From CAVSRC01 sp963785065 (GTDB taxonomy: Bacteria > Pseudomonadota > Alphaproteobacteria > Rhizobiales > Kaistiaceae): 64,000 nt of DNA. The DNA is taken from NCBI GenBank assembly GCA_963785065.1, contig CAWATX010000002.1, positions 186,001 to 250,000 of the forward strand. Reading direction: 5' to 3'. Below are positions 9,082-17,560 of this stretch, piece by piece (within the stretch, counting starts at the first letter, position 1; the number at the start of each line of letters is the position of its first letter). The translations under genes and the position numbers were made by a program. Below the pieces are notes generated by a model that had not been told where the DNA came from, did no database searches, and worked only from the letters and a program-made list of their open reading frames with translations.

Positions 9082-10065
9082 TCAGCCACCGCCCATTTCG
9101 GTCGGGTCGAAGGTGATCTTCACCTGTTTCCACGATTCATACTTATCCGGCGGCAGAGTGTAAGGGGCACACCTGCGCACCGCGCGCAAGGCGCTCTCCG
9201 GCGCCGCCTGCTGGTAGCGCCCGGCCGGCGCCTCCAGCACCTGGTCGTCGGCGACCGATCCGTCCGGATTGAGCGACATCATCACCACGACGCGGACCTC
9301 CGACGGATCGGTCCAGCCGATCGGCGGCGACCAGCACTGGGCGAGCCGCGAGCGCAGCGCGTCGAGCTCGGAGGCGGTCATCTGCGCATCGATGGACGCC
9401 GTGGTGCCGCCGAGCGTCGGCTTCGGCGTCTCGGTTTGCGGCGCCGGAGTATCCGGGGCCTGCTGCTCGGCCGGCTTGTTGTCCTTGTCGAGCAGCGCCG
9501 CGATCTTGTCCGCATTGAACGTATCGGCCTGCTTCTTCGGCGCCGGCGCCACCATCTTCGGCCGCAGCTTGGGCTCCGGCACGTTGTCCGGCTTGGGCTG
9601 GATGGCGACCGTCTCCTCGGGCGGCGGCTGCGGCTCGGCAGCCGGCTGAGGCGGCGGCTCGGGCTTGGCCTCCGGCGGCGGCGTATCGGCAGGCGCCGGT
9701 TCCGGCGGCGTCGGCTCGGGTGCCGGTTCCGGCGGCGCCGGCTCGGGCGGGGCCGGCTCGGGTGGCGTGGGCGGCGGCGGCGCGACCGGGGCCGGCTCGG
9801 GCGGCTTCGGTTCCGGCGGCGGCGGTGGCGGTGGCGGTTCGGGTGGCGGCGTCGGTTCCGCCTTCGGCTCGGGCTTCGGCTTCTCGACGGGCTTCGGCGT
9901 CTCCACGCCCTTGGGAACGCTGGTGACGTCAGCGATCTTGACGAAGTTTACCGGAATCGCCTCGATCTGGCTGGCGTCGAGCGGCGTCGGCGAAGGCAAC
10001 GAAAACAGGCCCCACACCAGCAGCGCCGCGTGGCCAAAGAGCGAGACTGCCAGCCCATCGCGCAT
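9082..10065 (-). CDS. tolA: TolA energy-transducing inner membrane protein
   Basis: TolA spans the inner membrane and periplasm, linking the TolQR motor to TolB and Pal. The 327-residue protein starts MRDGLAVSLFGHAALLVWGL, a single N-terminal membrane anchor with the SxxxH-type motif that contacts TolQ. A long periplasmic Pro/Glu/Lys-rich region (repeats of PEPAPPEPAPPEP) replaces the helical domain of the E. coli protein. The C-terminal TonB-like domain has an RLAQCWSPPIGW core and ends PTEMGGG. The start is 7 nt after the tolR stop with a weak ribosome-binding site, so translational coupling is likely. Confidence 0.94.
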   Translation of the reverse strand: MRDGLAVSLFGHAALLVWGLFSLPSPTPLDASQIEAIPVNFVKIADVTSVPKGVETPKPVEKPKPEPKAEPTPPPEPPPPPPPPEPKPPEPAPVAPPPPTPPEPAPPEPAPPEPAPEPTPPEPAPADTPPPEAKPEPPPQPAAEPQPPPEETVAIQPKPDNVPEPKLRPKMVAPAPKKQADTFNADKIAALLDKDNKPAEQQAPDTPAPQTETPKPTLGGTTASIDAQMTASELDALRSRLAQCWSPPIGWTDPSEVRVVVMMSLNPDGSVADDQVLEAPAGRYQQAAPESALRAVRRCAPYTLPPDKYESWKQVKITFDPTEMGGG

Positions 10066-10072
10066 AGCGGGA

Positions 10073-10519
10073 TTAGCTATTCGGTTCCTTGAGCGACACC
10101 AGCCCGATGTTGCGGAAGCCGGCACCGTTGATGTCGCCCATCACGCGCATGATTGCGCCGTAGCTGACCGAGCGGTCGCCGCGTATGTAGATGCGCTGGT
10201 CGAGATTGCCGCCGACCGCATCGCTGAGTTTGGTGATCAGCTGGTCGATCGGCACTTCCGCGTCCTTGACGAAGATGCGCCCGTCGGCATCGATGGTGAC
10301 CGCCACCGGGTCCTTCTCCGCCGCCAGCGGCTTGGCGTTGGCGTCCGGCAGATTGACCGGCACGCCGGCCGAGAGCAGTGGCGCGGTGACCATGAACACG
10401 ATGAGCAGAACCAGCATCACGTCGACGAAAGGCGTGACGTTGATGTCGCTCATCGGCCGCGCACGCTGGCGCCGCCGCCCAGAGCGCGACCGCAGCGATC
10501 CGCCGGTTGCCATGGCCAT
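10073..10519 (-). CDS. tolR: TolR (ExbD family) inner membrane motor protein
   Basis: TolR is the ExbD-like partner of TolQ in the proton-driven Tol motor. The 148-residue product has a basic cytoplasmic N terminus and the signature SDINVTPFVDVMLVLLIVFM, with the membrane Asp that carries protons. It ends with a periplasmic domain typical of ExbD/TolR (YIRGDRSVSYGAIMRVMGDI). It begins 3 nt after the tolQ stop, so the two are co-translated. Confidence 0.96.
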   Translation of the reverse strand: MAMATGGSLRSRSGRRRQRARPMSDINVTPFVDVMLVLLIVFMVTAPLLSAGVPVNLPDANAKPLAAEKDPVAVTIDADGRIFVKDAEVPIDQLITKLSDAVGGNLDQRIYIRGDRSVSYGAIMRVMGDINGAGFRNIGLVSLKEPNS

Positions 10520-10522
10520 GGC

Positions 10523-11236
10523 TCAACCCCTCTCGTCGACCTGGCGCGACAGGATGGCAGAGAACTCGTCGCCGAAGCCCTCGAGACGCTGCTCGATCTT
10601 GGCCGATTCGTTGGACAGCTTGTTGTAGGCAATGACCGCGGGAATGGCGGCGAGCAGGCCCAGCGCGGTCGCCAGCAGCGCCTCGGCGATGCCTGGCGCC
10701 ACCACGGCCAGGGCCGTGTTCTTCGACGCGGCGATGGACTGGAACGAGGTCATGATGCCCCATACCGTGCCAAAGAGGCCAACAAATGGCGCCGCCGAAC
10801 CGACCGTGGCGAGGAACAGGAGCCGCCGTTCGAGGCGCTCGGTTTCGCGGCCGATGGTAACGTCGAGCACCTTGTCGATGCGCGTCTGCAGGCCGATCGG
10901 CGAGCGCGCGCCCGATTCGAAGCTGCGCTTCCATTCGCGCATCGCCGCCACGAAGACCGAGGCCATGGCCGTCGGCGTGCGCCCGGAAAGCGAGCGGTAG
11001 AGCTCCTCCAGCGACTGCCCCGACCAGAACAGCTTCTCGAAGCGGTCCATCTGGCGGCGCACCCGGCTGTAGAGGATCGTCTTGTCGACAATGATCGCCC
11101 AGCTCCAGACCGAGGCGAGCAGAAGCCCGAGGACGACGGCTTTGACGACGATATGCGCCTGCATGAACAGGGCAACCAGCGAAACCTCGCCACTGGTAGG
11201 AAGAGCAAGAGCTGCCTGCGTGACCGCGTCCGGCAT
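10523..11236 (-). CDS. tolQ: TolQ (MotA/TolQ/ExbB family) proton channel protein
   Basis: TolQ is the polytopic subunit of the Tol proton channel. The 237-residue protein has three membrane segments: near residues 22-45 (VVLGLLLASVWSWAII), then near 140 and 175. The conserved sequence GLFGTVWGIMTSF lies before the third helix bundle. The start ATG at 11236 follows an AGGTCAGGG ribosome-binding region; the open frame upstream has no family similarity. It is the first gene of tolQ-tolR-tolA-tolB, preceded by 226 bp of intergenic DNA. Confidence 0.96.
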   Translation of the reverse strand: MPDAVTQAALALPTSGEVSLVALFMQAHIVVKAVVLGLLLASVWSWAIIVDKTILYSRVRRQMDRFEKLFWSGQSLEELYRSLSGRTPTAMASVFVAAMREWKRSFESGARSPIGLQTRIDKVLDVTIGRETERLERRLLFLATVGSAAPFVGLFGTVWGIMTSFQSIAASKNTALAVVAPGIAEALLATALGLLAAIPAVIAYNKLSNESAKIEQRLEGFGDEFSAILSRQVDERG

Positions 11237-11451
11237 AAGACCCTGACCTCTCGGATGTCGTCCCCGCCTCAAGTCGGCGGCGAGACGTTCCGCGACCACG
11301 GCCCCCGTCCGGCCCACGACTTTCGGGCGAAAGTCACTGACGAGGCTGCATTTTCCGGAGCGGCTGTCTCACCCGCAATCTTGTCAAAACGAGGGCGCGC
11401 GTCAATCCTTCGGAGACCCTGAAACACCAAGGAGTCCTAAGGCTCCCACGG

Positions 11452-11466
11452 TTAACCGACCGTTAA
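11452..11466. promoter_or_regulatory. CtrA-type box TTAA-N7-TTAA between ybgC and tolQ
   Basis: The sequence TTAACCGACCGTTAA matches the CtrA consensus TTAA-N7-TTAA with no mismatch. It overlaps the stop codon of ybgC and lies about 215 bp upstream of the tolQ start, within the only intergenic gap ahead of tolQRAB. CtrA is the cell-cycle master regulator of Alphaproteobacteria; control of Tol-Pal by CtrA is inferred here. Confidence 0.5.
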
Positions 11467-11933
11467 GGAGTGGGCTCGCCGAGGAGCACCGCGCGCACCG
11501 CGTCCGGCATCCGCCGGGCCTGGCCGGCGGCGTTGATCATCACCACCGTCACTTCCGCGGTGCACAGCACGTCGTCGCCGCGCCGCACCGTCTGCGACAG
11601 AACGATGCGGGCACCGCCGAGATGCGCCGGCCGGGTCTCAACCTCCAGTATGTCGTCGATTCGCGCCGGCTTGAGGAAATCGGCGGTGATCCGCCGCACG
11701 GCAAAGGCCAGCGCCTCGCCATGCTCGCCCATTTCGCCGCGGTCGAGCGCGTCGTGGCCGACGCCGAGCCGGCGCAGGTAATCCGAGCGCCCGCGCTCCA
11801 TGAAGCGGATATAGGCTCCGTGGTAGACAACGCCGGAGAAATCGGTGTCCTCGAAATAGATGCGCACCGGCAGGACATGGCCGCCGGGGATCAAGCGGCC
11901 GGCAAGGTCGGGCCACTTATCGGCAGCGCTCAT
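11463..11933 (-). CDS. ybgC: YbgC family acyl-CoA thioesterase, Tol-Pal associated
   Basis: A 156-residue hotdog-fold thioesterase of the 4-hydroxybenzoyl-CoA thioesterase group. The catalytic signature FEDTDFSGVVYHGAYIRFME lies near residues 27-46 with the active Asp. YbgC proteins hydrolyse acyl-CoA or acyl-ACP and associate with the phospholipid machinery; the Tol connection rests on genomic linkage. It is upstream of tolQ on the same strand, 226 bp away. Its start is 25 bp from the divergent GNAT gene, so the two share a promoter region. Confidence 0.93.
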   Translation of the reverse strand: MSAADKWPDLAGRLIPGGHVLPVRIYFEDTDFSGVVYHGAYIRFMERGRSDYLRRLGVGHDALDRGEMGEHGEALAFAVRRITADFLKPARIDDILEVETRPAHLGGARIVLSQTVRRGDDVLCTAEVTVVMINAAGQARRMPDAVRAVLLGEPTP

Positions 11934-11957
11934 CGCGTTTCACAGGCTGGATTCGTC

Positions 11958-12389
11958 ATGACGGATATCTCTATCAGACCTTACCGCGAAGGCGACCTGC
12001 TGGCGGTCGCAGCCCTGGTCACCGCGCTCGGCTACCCGACCAGGACCGACCAGATGCGCACCCGCATGGAACGCATCGCCGGGTACCCCGATCATGCCAC
12101 CTTCATCGCCGTGGCGGACGGGCACGTCGTCGGCATGGTCGGCGCCTATCTGACGCCCTCCTACGAGCACGACGAACCGACCGGCCGCCTCACCGCCATG
12201 GTCGTCGGTCAGCAGATGCGGCGGAGCGGCGTCGGCGCCGCGCTGGTCGCCGCCGCCGAGGCCTGGGTGCGCGAGCGCGGCGCCAGGGTGATGATGCTCA
12301 ACAGCCACAGCCGCCGGGCGGGCGCCCACGCCTTCTATGAGCATCTCGGCTATGGCGAGACGGGCAAGCGCTTCGTCAGGGAGCTTTAG
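11958..12389 (+). CDS. GNAT family N-acetyltransferase
   Basis: A 143-residue GCN5-related acetyltransferase starting MTDISIRPYREGD. Acetyl-CoA-binding motif A is visible as VVGQQMRRSGVGAALVAAAE (near residues 72-91), and the C-terminal block HAFYEHLGYGETGKRF is typical of the fold. The substrate is unknown. It is divergent from ybgC, and its last 14 bp overlap the 3' end of the convergent GH15 gene. Confidence 0.88.
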   Translation: MTDISIRPYREGDLLAVAALVTALGYPTRTDQMRTRMERIAGYPDHATFIAVADGHVVGMVGAYLTPSYEHDEPTGRLTAMVVGQQMRRSGVGAALVAAAEAWVRERGARVMMLNSHSRRAGAHAFYEHLGYGETGKRFVREL

Positions 12390-14229
12390 CGTCGGCTTCC
12401 TGCTTGTCCTTCTCGCCGGGCTCCGAGCGCGAGGCGCGTTGCACGGCGGGGCCGCCGCCAGCCACGAGATTATTGGCGCTGTTGACGATGCCGACATGGG
12501 AGAAGGCCTGCGGGAAGTTGCCGAGCTGACGCTTGGCGAGGGGATCGTATTCCTCGGCGAGCAGGCCGAGATCGTTACGCATGGCAAGCAGCCGTTCGAA
12601 CAACGCTTCCGCCTCGTCGCGACGGCCGATCATCGACAGCGCGTCGGCCATCCAGAAGCTGCACACCAGAAAGGTCCCCTCCCCGCCGCTGAGGCCGTCA
12701 CCGGCCTCCTCGCTGCGATAGCGCAGGATGAGGCCGTCCTGGCTGAGTTCGTTACGGATCGCATCGACGGTGGCGACGATGCGTGGATCATCCGGCGGCA
12801 GGAAGCCGACCAGCGGCATGAGCAGCAGCGAGGCGTCCAGCGCATCGCTGCCGTAGCTTTGCACGAAGCTCTTGCGCTTGTCGTTCCAGCCGTTGGTGAG
12901 GATGTCGTCGCGGATGGTGTCGCGCAGCTTGCGCCATTCGCCGGCCGGGCCCGACAGCCCGAACTCCTCCACCGCCCTGACAGCACGATCATAGGCGACC
13001 CAGGTCATCAGGCGCGAATGGGTGAAGGCCCGCGCGCCGCCGCGCACCTCCCAGATGCCTTCGTCGGGTTTCATCCATTTGGTGGCGAGGTCGGCGAGCA
13101 GCACCTTCTGGAACTCCCAGCCGTCATGCGAGGCTTCGAGCTGGAACTTGCGGCCGACATCGAGCGCGTCGAGGATCTCGCCATAGACGTCGAGCTGAAG
13201 CTGGGCGAAGGCGGCGTTGCCGATCCTGACCGGCCGCGACCCCTCATAGCCGGCGAGCCAGGGAAGCGTCTGTTCGGTCAGCCGCCGTTCGCCGGCAAGC
13301 CCGTACATGATCTGCAACTGCTGCGGATGGCCGGCGCTGGCGCGCAGCATCCAGCGGCGCCAGGCGCGCGCCTCCTCGCGATAGCCGGAATGAAGCAACG
13401 CATAGAGCGTCACCGTGGCGTCGCGGATCCAGCAATAGCGATAGTCCCAATTGCGCTCGCCGCCGAGCCGCTCGGGCAGCGACGTGGTCGCCGCCGCGAC
13501 GATGCCGCCGCTCGGCTCATAGGTAAGCCCCTTGAGCGTCACCAGCGAGCGCACCACCGCTCCATACCACGGGTGGTCCGGGCCGCCCTTGAATTGGCAG
13601 CGACCCGACCATTCGCGCCACCAGGATTCGGTCTCGGCAAGCCGCGCCGAGACATCGAACGAGCGATCGCGCTGGCGATAGGACGGGTGGTAGCAGAGCG
13701 TGAACGACTCGGTCTTGCCGGCGAACACGACGAACTCGGCCGTGGTGCGCATGTTCTCGTTCTTGAGCGGAACGTCGGTGTGCAGCTCGACGCCGTCCGG
13801 ACCGGCGACCGCGCTCAGGCCGAAATCGCGCCGCCGCAGCCAGGGGATCGCCGTGCCGTAGCCGAAGCGCAGGACGAATTCCATCCGCATCGCCACGCGG
13901 CCGCGGTCGCCGCGGATCAGGCGCATCAGGTTGACGTGCTCCTCGTCGCCGACCAGCGGCATGAAGTCGATCAGCGTCACCGTGCCGTCGGCGGTCTCGA
14001 AGGTCGTCTCGAGGATGGTGGTGCCGTCGCGATAACGGCGGCTGGTGCGATAGTCGCCGGCCGGAGCAATCCGCCAATAACCGTTGTCCTCGTCACCGAG
14101 GAGAGCGGCGAAGCAGGCGTCCGAATCGAAGCGCGGCAGGCACAGCCAGTCGATCGAGCCGTCGCGGGCGACCAGCGCCGACGACAGCATGTTGCCGATG
14201 AACCCGTAATCCTCGATCGGCTTGCTCAT
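12376..14229 (-). CDS. Glycoside hydrolase family 15 protein (glucoamylase / trehalase type)
   Basis: A 617-residue cytoplasmic GH15 enzyme with no signal peptide, starting MSKPIEDYGFIGNMLSSALV. The N-terminal beta-sandwich region has DGSIDWLCLPRFDSDACFAA. The catalytic (alpha/alpha)6 barrel contains GGERNWDYRYCWIRDA (near residue 305) and IWEVRGG (near 445, catalytic Glu of the family). Bacterial relatives hydrolyse alpha-glucans or trehalose; which one cannot be decided here. The start at 14229 precedes the conserved DYGFIG motif. The last 30 residues are charged and low-complexity (SEPGEKDKQEADAKAP). Confidence 0.93.
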   Translation of the reverse strand: MSKPIEDYGFIGNMLSSALVARDGSIDWLCLPRFDSDACFAALLGDEDNGYWRIAPAGDYRTSRRYRDGTTILETTFETADGTVTLIDFMPLVGDEEHVNLMRLIRGDRGRVAMRMEFVLRFGYGTAIPWLRRRDFGLSAVAGPDGVELHTDVPLKNENMRTTAEFVVFAGKTESFTLCYHPSYRQRDRSFDVSARLAETESWWREWSGRCQFKGGPDHPWYGAVVRSLVTLKGLTYEPSGGIVAAATTSLPERLGGERNWDYRYCWIRDATVTLYALLHSGYREEARAWRRWMLRASAGHPQQLQIMYGLAGERRLTEQTLPWLAGYEGSRPVRIGNAAFAQLQLDVYGEILDALDVGRKFQLEASHDGWEFQKVLLADLATKWMKPDEGIWEVRGGARAFTHSRLMTWVAYDRAVRAVEEFGLSGPAGEWRKLRDTIRDDILTNGWNDKRKSFVQSYGSDALDASLLLMPLVGFLPPDDPRIVATVDAIRNELSQDGLILRYRSEEAGDGLSGGEGTFLVCSFWMADALSMIGRRDEAEALFERLLAMRNDLGLLAEEYDPLAKRQLGNFPQAFSHVGIVNSANNLVAGGGPAVQRASRSEPGEKDKQEADAKAP

Positions 14230-14426
14230 TGCGGCTCCATATTTCCTATCCCGATCGTCGCCCCGTCCGGTCAATAGGGTGGTATTCGCTGAAGGCAAGC
14301 GGAAGATATGACTTCGGCTGAGCCCCACGGCGCCGGTCGCCCGCGTCGTCGACGCGATTCTCGCCAGATGCGGAGTGGCACGCCAGGACGCCGGCTAGCG
14401 GTCCGCGGCGCCACGCGGCCATCCAT

Positions 14427-14816
14427 TTATCGCAGGCGGAGGACATGGTCCCGCGTCAGCGGCGCAATCGGTACGGCCTGCGGATCGTCAGGATCGAACC
14501 AGAGGACTTCGGCAATCTCGGCACGCGGCATCGCGGACCCGGCAACCACCACGTCATAGATCGCGGCGACCACCTCGCGGTCCGTCTCATTGGCGGCGCG
14601 CGCCCGGAAGGTGCCGAGAGCGACCGGCGAGCCGACAACGATGATGAGGCCCAGTTCCTCGTCGAGTTCACGCTTGAGCGCCGCCAGATCGTCCTCGCCC
14701 GGCTCGCGTTTTCCCCCAGGCTGCATGAAGACCTCGGTGCCCTGCTTGCGCACCAGCAGATAACGGCCATCGTCGTCGCGGATGACCGCCGCGACGATCT
14801 CGATCGGCGGGTTCAT
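14427..14816 (-). CDS. Nudix hydrolase
   Basis: A 129-residue Nudix protein. The Nudix box is complete and canonical: GGKREPGEDDLAALKREL followed by DEELGL, near residues 34-57, with all metal-binding glutamates. The small size and single domain resemble ADP-ribose or oxidised-nucleotide pyrophosphatases; the substrate is not known. Its ATG overlaps the ruvB stop (ATGA), so it is the last gene of a ruv-linked transcript and is translationally coupled. Confidence 0.92.
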   Translation of the reverse strand: MNPPIEIVAAVIRDDDGRYLLVRKQGTEVFMQPGGKREPGEDDLAALKRELDEELGLIIVVGSPVALGTFRARAANETDREVVAAIYDVVVAGSAMPRAEIAEVLWFDPDDPQAVPIAPLTRDHVLRLR

Positions 14817-15853
14817 TCGTCGCCCGAATCGAACAGCGGCATCTGCGGCCCTTCGCGCTGCGGCACGGCGAGACCGAGATGGCGGAAGGCGGCGGAGGCG
14901 AGCATGCGGCCGCGCGGCGTGCGCTGGACCAGCCCCTGCTGAATGAGGAAAGGCTCGACGATCTCCTCGATGGCGTCGCGCGGCTCGGACAAGGCGGCAG
15001 CGATCGTCTCGATGCCGACCGGTCCGCCGCCGAAGCTCTCGGCAATGAGACCGAGGTAGCGCCGGTCGAGCGCGTCGAGGCCGAGCGCATCCACTTCCAG
15101 ACGGCGAAGCGCATAGTCGGCGGCTTCGGCGTCGATGGCATCGACCTTTTCGACGCTGGCAAAATCACGCACCCGGCGCAACAGCCGGGTCGCGATGCGC
15201 GGCGTGCCGCGCGAACGCCGGGCGATCTCGGTGCTGCCAGCGTCGGTGAGGTCGGCGCCGAGAATGCGGGCGCCGCGCCGCACGATGTGCTCCAGTTCGG
15301 GGACTTCGTAGAAATTGAGCCGCACCGGAATGCCGAAGCGGTCGCGCAGCGGCGTGGTCAGCAGCCCCAGCCGGGTGGTCGCGCCGATCAGCGTGAACGG
15401 CTCCAGGTTGATCTTGACCGAGCGCGCCGCCGGCCCTTCGCCGATGATGAGATCGAGCTGAAAATCCTCCAGCGCCGGGTAGAGGATTTCCTCGACCGCC
15501 GGCGACAGCCGGTGAATCTCGTCGATGAACAGCACGTCGCGCGCTTCGAGATTGGTCAACAGCGCCGCCAGATCGCCGGCCTTGGCGATGACCGGGCCGG
15601 AGGTGGCGCGGAAATTGACGCCGAGCTCGCGCGCCACGATCTGCGCCAGCGTCGTCTTGCCCAAGCCCGGCGGCCCGACGAAGAGAACGTGGTCGAGCGC
15701 CTCCTGACGCCCCCGCGCTGCCTCGATGAACACTTTCAGGTTGGCGCAGGCCTGGGCCTGGCCGACGAACTCCGACAGATATTGCGGGCGCAGCGCCGCG
15801 TCGGGTGCGTCGTCGTCGCGCAAGGCACCAGCCACCATGCGGTCGGCGCTCAT
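14813..15853 (-). CDS. ruvB: Holliday junction branch migration helicase RuvB
   Basis: RuvB is the AAA+ hexameric motor that drives branch migration with RuvA. The 346-residue product has Walker A GPPGLGKTT, Walker B FIDEIH, sensor 1 GATTRLGLL, and a winged-helix C terminus ending PLFDSGDE. The conserved opening of the core (LRPQYLSEFVGQ) lies about 20 residues after the start. The ATG at 15853 overlaps the stop of the upstream membrane-protein gene (ATGA); an earlier in-frame start at 15883 would overlap that gene by over 30 bp. Confidence 0.98.
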   Translation of the reverse strand: MSADRMVAGALRDDDAPDAALRPQYLSEFVGQAQACANLKVFIEAARGRQEALDHVLFVGPPGLGKTTLAQIVARELGVNFRATSGPVIAKAGDLAALLTNLEARDVLFIDEIHRLSPAVEEILYPALEDFQLDLIIGEGPAARSVKINLEPFTLIGATTRLGLLTTPLRDRFGIPVRLNFYEVPELEHIVRRGARILGADLTDAGSTEIARRSRGTPRIATRLLRRVRDFASVEKVDAIDAEAADYALRRLEVDALGLDALDRRYLGLIAESFGGGPVGIETIAAALSEPRDAIEEIVEPFLIQQGLVQRTPRGRMLASAAFRHLGLAVPQREGPQMPLFDSGDE

Positions 15854-16284
15854 TTGCGCCCCGTCATCAGGCGCGTCAGCCACCAGCAGATGAGCGTGGC
15901 CACCGTGGCACCGACGAAGGCGAGGACGCTCAGCGTGGCGGTGGTCCCCTCGCTCGCCAGGAACAAGCCCCAGACGACGCCAGCGATCGCGCCGAGGCCG
16001 GCAGCGAGCGTGGCGGGGATCGGACGCGCCATCGCCTGACGGGCGGCGACCAGCGCACCCACCACCACCACGGGGAGGGCGACCATTAGGCAGGAGAAGA
16101 AGAAGACGTCGCGCAGATCGTGGGAAAAATCCGGTGGAATGGCGTTGAGGGCGAGCACGACAGAGAAGATCGTGGCACCGCCGGCAGGCGGACCAATGAC
16201 AAGAAACGTCAGGAAGGTCGCCACCACGCCCGGCAGCCGCCTGCCCGTCCTCATAATAGGTGCGCTTGCCTCCACCGTGGTCAT
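15850..16284 (-). CDS. Predicted four-helix membrane protein between ruvA and ruvB
   Basis: A 144-residue protein I cannot assign to a family. Four hydrophobic segments are visible (near residues 18-48, 66-85, 91-112 and 117-135). It lies inside the ruv cluster: 69 bp downstream of ruvA and overlapping ruvB by an ATGA junction. Co-transcription with recombination genes does not imply a role in recombination. Confidence 0.8.
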   Translation of the reverse strand: MTTVEASAPIMRTGRRLPGVVATFLTFLVIGPPAGGATIFSVVLALNAIPPDFSHDLRDVFFFSCLMVALPVVVVGALVAARQAMARPIPATLAAGLGAIAGVVWGLFLASEGTTATLSVLAFVGATVATLICWWLTRLMTGRK

Positions 16285-16353
16285 TCCTGCCTCCGCCGCC
16301 CCGGCAGTTTCATGTGTCTAGCGCAGTCGGGCCGAGCCCGCCCAGTTCTTTCC

Positions 16354-16971
16354 TCACCGCGCCAGCTCCTTGAGCCCCAGGCGGATCAACTGCTCGGCGC
16401 TCGCGCCCTCGCCGGCGGAGCGCGAAGCGGTGGCGACCGCAGCCGACGCCTGCACCTGGGCATAGCCGAGGTTGACGAGCGCCGAGACCGCGTCGGCAAC
16501 CGGCTGCGGCGCGCGATGCTCGGCAAGGTCGGCCTGCAGATGCACCACCGCCGGGTCGGCGCTGGAATAGGCCGGCGCCTTGTCGCGCAGTTCCGCCGCG
16601 ATGCGCTCGGCCACTTTCTTGCCGACCCCCGGCGCGCGGGCCAGCACCGCCTTGTCCTGCAGCGCGATGGCCGTGGCGAGATCGCCGGGTTTCAGCACCC
16701 CAAGCACCGCCAGCGCCACCCGCGCGCCGACGCCCTGAACCGTCATCAGCAGGCGGAACCACTCGCGCTCGACATCACCGGCAAAGCCGTAGAGCCGGAT
16801 CACATCCTCGCGCACATAGGTCTCGATCGACAGCGTTGCCACCTCGCCGACCGCCGGAAGCGCCTGGAGCGTGCGCGCCGGACAGTGAACCTGGTAGCCA
16901 ACGCCGCCGACATCGACGACGACCCAGTCCTCGCCATAGGAATCGATGACGCCGCGAAGCTTGCCGATCAT
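16354..16971 (-). CDS. ruvA: Holliday junction branch migration protein RuvA
   Basis: RuvA binds Holliday junctions as a tetramer and loads RuvB. The 205-residue product starts MIGKLRGVIDSYGEDWVVVD (OB-fold domain I). Two helix-hairpin-helix motifs are visible (VQGVGARVALAVL and APGVGKKVAERIA, near residues 80 and 115). A C-terminal RuvB-interacting UBA-like domain starts VADAVSALVNLGY. The gene begins 57 nt after the ruvC stop. Confidence 0.98.
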   Translation of the reverse strand: MIGKLRGVIDSYGEDWVVVDVGGVGYQVHCPARTLQALPAVGEVATLSIETYVREDVIRLYGFAGDVEREWFRLLMTVQGVGARVALAVLGVLKPGDLATAIALQDKAVLARAPGVGKKVAERIAAELRDKAPAYSSADPAVVHLQADLAEHRAPQPVADAVSALVNLGYAQVQASAAVATASRSAGEGASAEQLIRLGLKELAR

Positions 16972-17028
16972 GGGCTCTTAACTAGCACGAATCGGGGCTT
17001 TCCAAGGGGCCAGGTTGAAGCGCGGCCA

Positions 17029-17538
17029 TCAGGCAAGTGACGCCATGCGCCGGGCCGCCGACTGGCGGTGGTGGGCATGGCAGATGGCAATTGCCAGCGC
17101 GTCGGCCGCATGGTCGCTGTCGAAGGTGGCGCGCGGCAGGAGCACATGCACCATGGCGCGGATCTGGCCCTTCTCGGCGTGGCCGGCGCCGACGATCGCC
17201 TTCTTCACGGCATTGGGCGCATATTCGGCAACCGCGATGCCGCGCTCGGCCGGCGCCAGGAGGGCGATGCCGCGCGCCTGGCCGAGCTTCAGCGTCGCCT
17301 GGGCGTCGCGATTGACGAAGCTCTGCTCGACCGCCGCCTCATCCGGCTGCCACTGGCCGAGCATCTCGACCAGCCCGGCGTGAAGCACCAGGAGCCGGCT
17401 CGCCATGTCACCCTCGACCGGCGCCTTGAGGGTGCCGGCGGCGACGAAGCCGAGCACGCTGCCCTTGATCGTGACCACCCCCCAGCCGGTGGCCCTGAGG
17501 CCCGGATCGATGCCGACGATGCGAATCGTTTCATTCAT
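17029..17538 (-). CDS. ruvC: Crossover junction endodeoxyribonuclease RuvC
   Basis: RuvC resolves Holliday junctions by paired nicking. The 169-residue protein has the four acidic catalytic positions: Asp in GIDPGLRATGW (residue 10), Glu in AAVEQSFVN (near 68), and the C-terminal pair in SDHAADALAIAICHAHH. The RNase H fold and length are normal for the family. It heads ruvC-ruvA-(membrane protein)-ruvB-(Nudix). In many relatives yebC is immediately upstream; here five other genes separate them. Confidence 0.98.
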   Translation of the reverse strand: MNETIRIVGIDPGLRATGWGVVTIKGSVLGFVAAGTLKAPVEGDMASRLLVLHAGLVEMLGQWQPDEAAVEQSFVNRDAQATLKLGQARGIALLAPAERGIAVAEYAPNAVKKAIVGAGHAEKGQIRAMVHVLLPRATFDSDHAADALAIAICHAHHRQSAARRMASLA

Positions 17539-17560
17539 CCTGCCGCCAGAGGTAGCGCGC

